DNA of 64,000 bases from Jatrophihabitans telluris (GTDB lineage Bacteria; Actinomycetota; Actinomycetes; Mycobacteriales; Jatrophihabitantaceae): contig NZ_CP097332.1 in NCBI RefSeq assembly GCF_023516435.1, forward strand, positions 3,534,001 through 3,598,000, written 5' to 3'. A program made the position numbers and the translations under genes. This document shows, in pieces, positions 60,494 to 64,000 of this stretch. The notes below the pieces were generated by a model. The model did no database searches, was not told the DNA's origin, and saw only the letters and a program-made list of their open reading frames with translations. How positions within the stretch are numbered: the first letter of the stretch is position 1; each line of letters opens with the position of its first letter.

Positions 60494-61717
60494 ATGAGCA
60501 GTTCCCTCGATTCTGTCGACGCGCGCCCACGCCGGTCCGCAACCAGCCGGCGCTTCCGCGCAGCGTTCACGACCGCGGCTGGTGTGGCGCTCGCCGCGAC
60601 GGTGGCGACGGCCGGACTGCTGATCACCGGCGCCCCGGTGTCAGCCGCCGCCCAGTTCACCCTGCTCAAGCTGGATGCGTCGGTCTCAGGCTCGGCCGTG
60701 ACGGCGACGGCGACGATCGCGGCCACGAGCACGACGACGCAGGTGCAGGTGTTCGGTATCTGCGTCCGTAGCTCGACCGGGGCGAACCTGGACTATCCGA
60801 AGGCCACCAACGTCGCCGTTCCGACGACCGGGTACACGGTGTCGGGCACGAAGACATTCGCAGTCGGTACTTACACGTACTTCGCCTGCGTCGAGGTCAA
60901 CTCGTCGTGGGTCCCCGCGGGGGCGACCAACACGTTCACGGTCGCGCCGGCAGCGGCGACCGCACCCGCGCCCGCCGCTCCGTCGAGTCCTTCCGGCCAG
61001 GCCATGCCGGTCGGTGACTTGTCCGGCTGGAAGCAGGTTCTGGCCGAGGACTTCACCAACACGGTCGCGCTGGGCGGCTTCCCGACCAGCTCCTACAAGA
61101 ACGAGTTCTACCCGTACTCAGGCTTCCCCGACACGTCGAAGCACGGTGTCTACAACCCGACCAAGGTTGTGTCCACGAGTGGTGGCCTGCTCGACTACTA
61201 CCTCCACACCGAGGGCAGCACCCACTACGTCAACTCGCTCGTGGCCAAGGTCCCCGCGACCAAGTGGGGACAGACCTACGGCCGGTACTCGGTTCGCTTC
61301 CGGGCCGACAACCTGCCCGGTTACAAGCTGGCCTTCATGCTCTGGCCCGACTCGGACAAGTGGGTGGAGGGCGAGGTCGACTTCCCCGAGGTCAACGCCC
61401 TGACCAGCAACGAGTACATGTACGCCAACCGCTACCAGGCCGGACGTACCAATCTGACCACCGGCACCACGGGCTTCAAGACGAACATCCCCGCTTCGGG
61501 TAACGGCTGGCACACCGCCACGATCGAGTGGTCGCCGAACAACCTGACGTACTACCTCGATGGCGCCAAGCTCGGTACGACGACCAGCGGCATCCCGAGC
61601 ACCAAGATGCACTGGGTGCTGCAGGCCGAGACCCGGGTCAACAACGCGGCGGCTCCGGCGAACACCGTGGCCGGGCACCTGCAGATCGACTGGGTCACCA
61701 TTTACAGCCGCGTCTGA
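60494..61717 (+). CDS. secreted GH16-family protein
   Basis: A 407-residue protein. A twin-Arg-containing basic N-terminus and hydrophobic stretch (FTTAAGVALAATVATAGLL) end near PVSAAA. A beta-rich domain (about 45-145) and a short Ala/Pro linker follow, then a GH16 domain whose catalytic motif EGEVDFPE lies near 295. From SGQAMPVGDL onward it is highly similar to the lipoprotein at 37503, pointing to duplication within the locus. It probably acts on the same polysaccharide but is released rather than lipid-anchored. The start is ATG 60494, just after the tandem array. Confidence 0.87.
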   Translation: MSSSLDSVDARPRRSATSRRFRAAFTTAAGVALAATVATAGLLITGAPVSAAAQFTLLKLDASVSGSAVTATATIAATSTTTQVQVFGICVRSSTGANLDYPKATNVAVPTTGYTVSGTKTFAVGTYTYFACVEVNSSWVPAGATNTFTVAPAAATAPAPAAPSSPSGQAMPVGDLSGWKQVLAEDFTNTVALGGFPTSSYKNEFYPYSGFPDTSKHGVYNPTKVVSTSGGLLDYYLHTEGSTHYVNSLVAKVPATKWGQTYGRYSVRFRADNLPGYKLAFMLWPDSDKWVEGEVDFPEVNALTSNEYMYANRYQAGRTNLTTGTTGFKTNIPASGNGWHTATIEWSPNNLTYYLDGAKLGTTTSGIPSTKMHWVLQAETRVNNAAAPANTVAGHLQIDWVTIYSRV

Positions 61718-61740
61718 TCCACCGACAGCAGAACGTCTAT

Positions 61741-61773
61741 CGGCCCACCGTCCGCGCCTGCGACGGTGGGCCG
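61741..61773 (+). terminator. hairpin terminator after GH16
   Basis: A 12-bp perfect stem (61741-61752 with 61762-61773) followed by ATTTG lies 23 bp after the GH16 stop and marks the end of the polysaccharide locus. Confidence 0.8.
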
Positions 61774-61909
61774 ATTTGCGTCTGTAGACACCGGTGATTC
61801 CGAATGTTTGCCGTGGTGCAGACAATCATCGTGATGATCATCTACAGTCGCCGCTGATGGCGATCGGTCGGACTTCGATCGGCCCAGCAGCGAACCGAAA
61901 GGGTGGCCC

Positions 61910-62242
61910 GTGGGCTCGAACTCGAACCACTCAGGCGCGATCACGCTGGTGATCGCGCTGCTCGCGATCTACGTGGCCGTCGTGGTCGTCCTGATCTGGG
62001 CGTACGTGCGGATCATCCGACGGGCCGGCTACAGCGGCTGGTGGATTCTGGCCGGCCTGGTCCCACTGCTCAACGTAATCATGATGCTGCTGTTCGCGTT
62101 CAAGGAATGGCCGATCCAGCGCGAACTCGCCTATCTTCGCCAGCAGGTTCGGGGCTATCCGCCGAACGCACAGGGTCATCCGCCCTACGGTGCCGGTGGC
62201 TACGGCTATGGGTACGGCTCCGGGCCGGGCACGCCAGGCTGA
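61910..62242 (+). CDS. small two-helix membrane protein with Gly/Tyr tail
   Basis: A 110-residue protein: two hydrophobic helices (about 9-35 and 42-65) separated by RIIRRAGYSGWWILAG, then a short charged helix and a Gly/Tyr/Pro-rich tail. The RAGYSGWW...P motif before the second helix resembles the DUF805-like/short TM pattern of actinobacterial membrane proteins, but no function is known. GTG 61910 follows AAAGGGTGG. It converges on guaA. Confidence 0.65.
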   Translation: MGSNSNHSGAITLVIALLAIYVAVVVVLIWAYVRIIRRAGYSGWWILAGLVPLLNVIMMLLFAFKEWPIQRELAYLRQQVRGYPPNAQGHPPYGAGGYGYGYGSGPGTPG

Positions 62243-62370
62243 ACCGCGGCCCTGACCGGCCGAGAGGCGAACCCTGACCGATGAACAAGATCTGAAGTGC
62301 GCCAGCAAACGCTGGCCGTGGGGCTTCGTCTACCGGTCGGCCCGGTCACCGACGTCGTGCGGTAGGGCTG

Positions 62371-63930
62371 CTACTCCCACTCGATGGTGCCCGGAGGCTT
62401 GCTCGTCACATCGAGCACGACCCGGTTGACCTCACGCACCTCGTTCGTGATGCGGGTCGAGATCTTTTCCAGCACCTCGTACGGAACTCGTGTCCAGTCC
62501 GCGGTCATGGCGTCCTCCGAGGACACCGGCCGCAACACGATCGGGTGCCCGTACGTCCGGCCGTCGCCTTGCACACCGACCGAACGGACATCGGCCAGCA
62601 GCACCACCGGGCACTGCCAGATGTCGCGGTCAAGCCCGGCGGCCGACAGCTCGGCACGGGCGATCGCGTCGGCACGCCGCAGCACGTCCAGCCGATCGGC
62701 ATCGACGGCGCCGACGATCCGAATACCCAGGCCCGGACCGGGGAAGGGCTGGCGCCACACGATCTCCTCGGGCAGCCCCAGCTCCAGACCGACCCGGCGA
62801 ACCTCGTCCTTGAACAGGGTGCGCAACGGCTCGATCAGCTCGAACTGCAGATCGTCGGGCAGACCACCGACATTGTGATGGCTCTTGATGTTGGCGGTGC
62901 CGGTCCCCCCGCCGGACTCGACCACATCGGGGTAGAGCGTGCCCTGCACCAGGAACCGGTAACCCGGGCCGGATTTCTCGGCCTCGACCAGTTCGCGTTC
63001 GGCCTGCTCGAAGGACCGGATGAACTCCCGGCCGATGATCTTGCGCTTCAGTTCGGGATCGGTCACGCCGGCCAGCGCGTCGAGGAACTGCCCGCGGGCG
63101 TCGACGATCGTGAGGGACACCCCCGTCGCCGCCACGAAGTCCTGCTCGACCTGCTCGGCCTCGCCGGACCGCAACAGGCCGTGGTCGACGAAGACACAGC
63201 TCAGTTGGTCGCCGATCGCACGCTGCACCAGCGCGGCCGCGACCGCCGAGTCCACCCCGCCGGACAGCCCGCAGATGACCTTGGCGTCGCCGACCTGCTT
63301 GCGGATGAGCTCGACCTGCTCGGAGATGATGTTGGCGTCGGTCCAGTCCGGCGTGAGCCCCGCGATGTCGTAGAGGAAGTTCTGCAGCAGCTGCTGACCG
63401 TGCTCGGTGTGCAGCACCTCCGGATGGAACTGCACACCGGCCAACCGCCGACCGGTGTCCTCGAAGGCGGCGACCGGGGTACCGGCGGTGGAGGCGGTCA
63501 CCGCGAACCCGTCGGGGGCCCGGGTCACCGCGTCGCCGTGGGACATCCACACCTGCTGGGTTTCCGGCATACCGGCGAACAACGTCCCGGCGCCGCCGAC
63601 CGACAGCGTGGTCCGGCCGAACTCCGAGCCGCCCGTGTGCGCGACCTCGCCCCCGAGCGCCTGGGTCATGGCCTGGAAGCCGTAGCAGATACCGAATGTG
63701 GGCACGCCGGAGGAGAACAGCGCCGGGTCTGTGGTCGGCGCGCCATCGGCGTAGACCGAGGACGGACCACCGGACAGGATGATCGCCTTCGGATTCTTGG
63801 CCATCATCACCGCCACCGGCATCGACGACGGGACGATCTCGGAATAGACGTTGGCCTCCCGCACGCGCCGGGCGATCAACTGCGCGTACTGCGCCCCATA
63901 GTCAACGACGAGAACGGTGTCGGTCTGCAC
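62371..63930 (-). CDS. guaA: GMP synthase (glutamine-hydrolysing)
   Basis: A 519-residue enzyme turning XMP into GMP. The class I glutaminase domain (1-195) has [10 protein letters not shown] with the nucleophile Cys and VQFHPEV with His/Glu. The ATP pyrophosphatase domain has the PP-loop [15 protein letters not shown]. The dimerisation domain shows [12 protein letters not shown] and ends KPPGTIEWE, as in the whole family. The start is ATG 63930. It is last in the window apart from the end of a dehydrogenase gene 12 bp upstream. Confidence 0.97.
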   Translation of the reverse strand: MQTDTVLVVDYGAQYAQLIARRVREANVYSEIVPSSMPVAVMMAKNPKAIILSGGPSSVYADGAPTTDPALFSSGVPTFGICYGFQAMTQALGGEVAHTGGSEFGRTTLSVGGAGTLFAGMPETQQVWMSHGDAVTRAPDGFAVTASTAGTPVAAFEDTGRRLAGVQFHPEVLHTEHGQQLLQNFLYDIAGLTPDWTDANIISEQVELIRKQVGDAKVICGLSGGVDSAVAAALVQRAIGDQLSCVFVDHGLLRSGEAEQVEQDFVAATGVSLTIVDARGQFLDALAGVTDPELKRKIIGREFIRSFEQAERELVEAEKSGPGYRFLVQGTLYPDVVESGGGTGTANIKSHHNVGGLPDDLQFELIEPLRTLFKDEVRRVGLELGLPEEIVWRQPFPGPGLGIRIVGAVDADRLDVLRRADAIARAELSAAGLDRDIWQCPVVLLADVRSVGVQGDGRTYGHPIVLRPVSSEDAMTADWTRVPYEVLEKISTRITNEVREVNRVVLDVTSKPPGTIEWE

Positions 63931-63942
63931 CGGCTCATTCTC

Positions 63943-64000
63943 TCAGGTCGTCCACTCGTACTTGACGCCGGTGAGCTCGGTGCTGAGATCCCACAACTGA
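63943..64000 (-). CDS. 3' end of a short-chain dehydrogenase-like gene (partial)
   Basis: The last 18 codons of a gene that continues beyond the right edge, ending at TGA 63943-63945. The tail LWDLSTELTGVKY resembles the C-terminus of SDR-family oxidoreductases of the retinol/protochlorophyllide reductase-like type, but the sample is too short to be sure. It reads toward guaA with a 12-bp gap, so the two may be co-transcribed. Confidence 0.5.
   Translation of the reverse strand, partial: QLWDLSTELTGVKYEWTT

Overview
The window is about 70% GC with short gaps between genes, many GTG starts and long spurious antisense reading frames. It carries actinobacterial marker families (DUF3017, DUF5336, DUF6350, PspC histidine kinase, AroQ-delta chorismate mutase). 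It is chromosomal DNA of an actinomycete. Gene order in the left half follows the Mycobacterium tuberculosis block Rv0948c-Rv0957 (chorismate mutase, uvrD1, M23 peptidase, sucC, sucD, DUF5336, DUF6350, purH). The genus cannot be fixed from sequence alone; a Frankineae-like lineage is a guess. No tRNA, rRNA, CRISPR array, insertion sequence or prophage was seen.

1-36 kb is mostly housekeeping. It holds a GT39 glycosyltransferase, exonuclease III, isocitrate dehydrogenase, a DUF885 peptidase-like protein, an RCK potassium channel, a DUF4331/Tat/His-rich operon, malate dehydrogenase, folD, purH (with purN missing from its usual place), sucCD, a lipase, a LytM peptidase, two polytopic GT-C-like proteins and PcrA. 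A Phe/Tyr-rich leader peptide and attenuator precede chorismate mutase. A PspC histidine kinase/LuxR regulator pair faces a PspC membrane protein, followed by a signal peptidase II-like protein and a membrane EEP-domain protein.

37-62 kb looks like a surface polysaccharide locus: a flippase, two GT14-like and several GT2/GT4 glycosyltransferases, an O-acetyltransferase, a large polytopic membrane protein, and three related secreted GH16 proteins. Embedded in it (44.6-52.0 kb) is a lasso-peptide cluster: ABC exporter, B2 leader peptidase, a 51-residue precursor, an HprK-like kinase, a cyclase, a B1 recognition protein, a nucleotidyltransferase and a GT2 glycosyltransferase. The precursor ends in Ser. 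Kinase plus nucleotidyltransferase therefore suggest a lasso peptide phosphorylated, and perhaps glycosylated, at its C-terminus.

62-64 kb holds guaA and the end of a probable short-chain dehydrogenase. Short tandem duplications recur in the intergenic spaces (2.2, 12.9, 48.1, 52.7, 53.8 and 60.4 kb), several of them beside lasso or polysaccharide genes.
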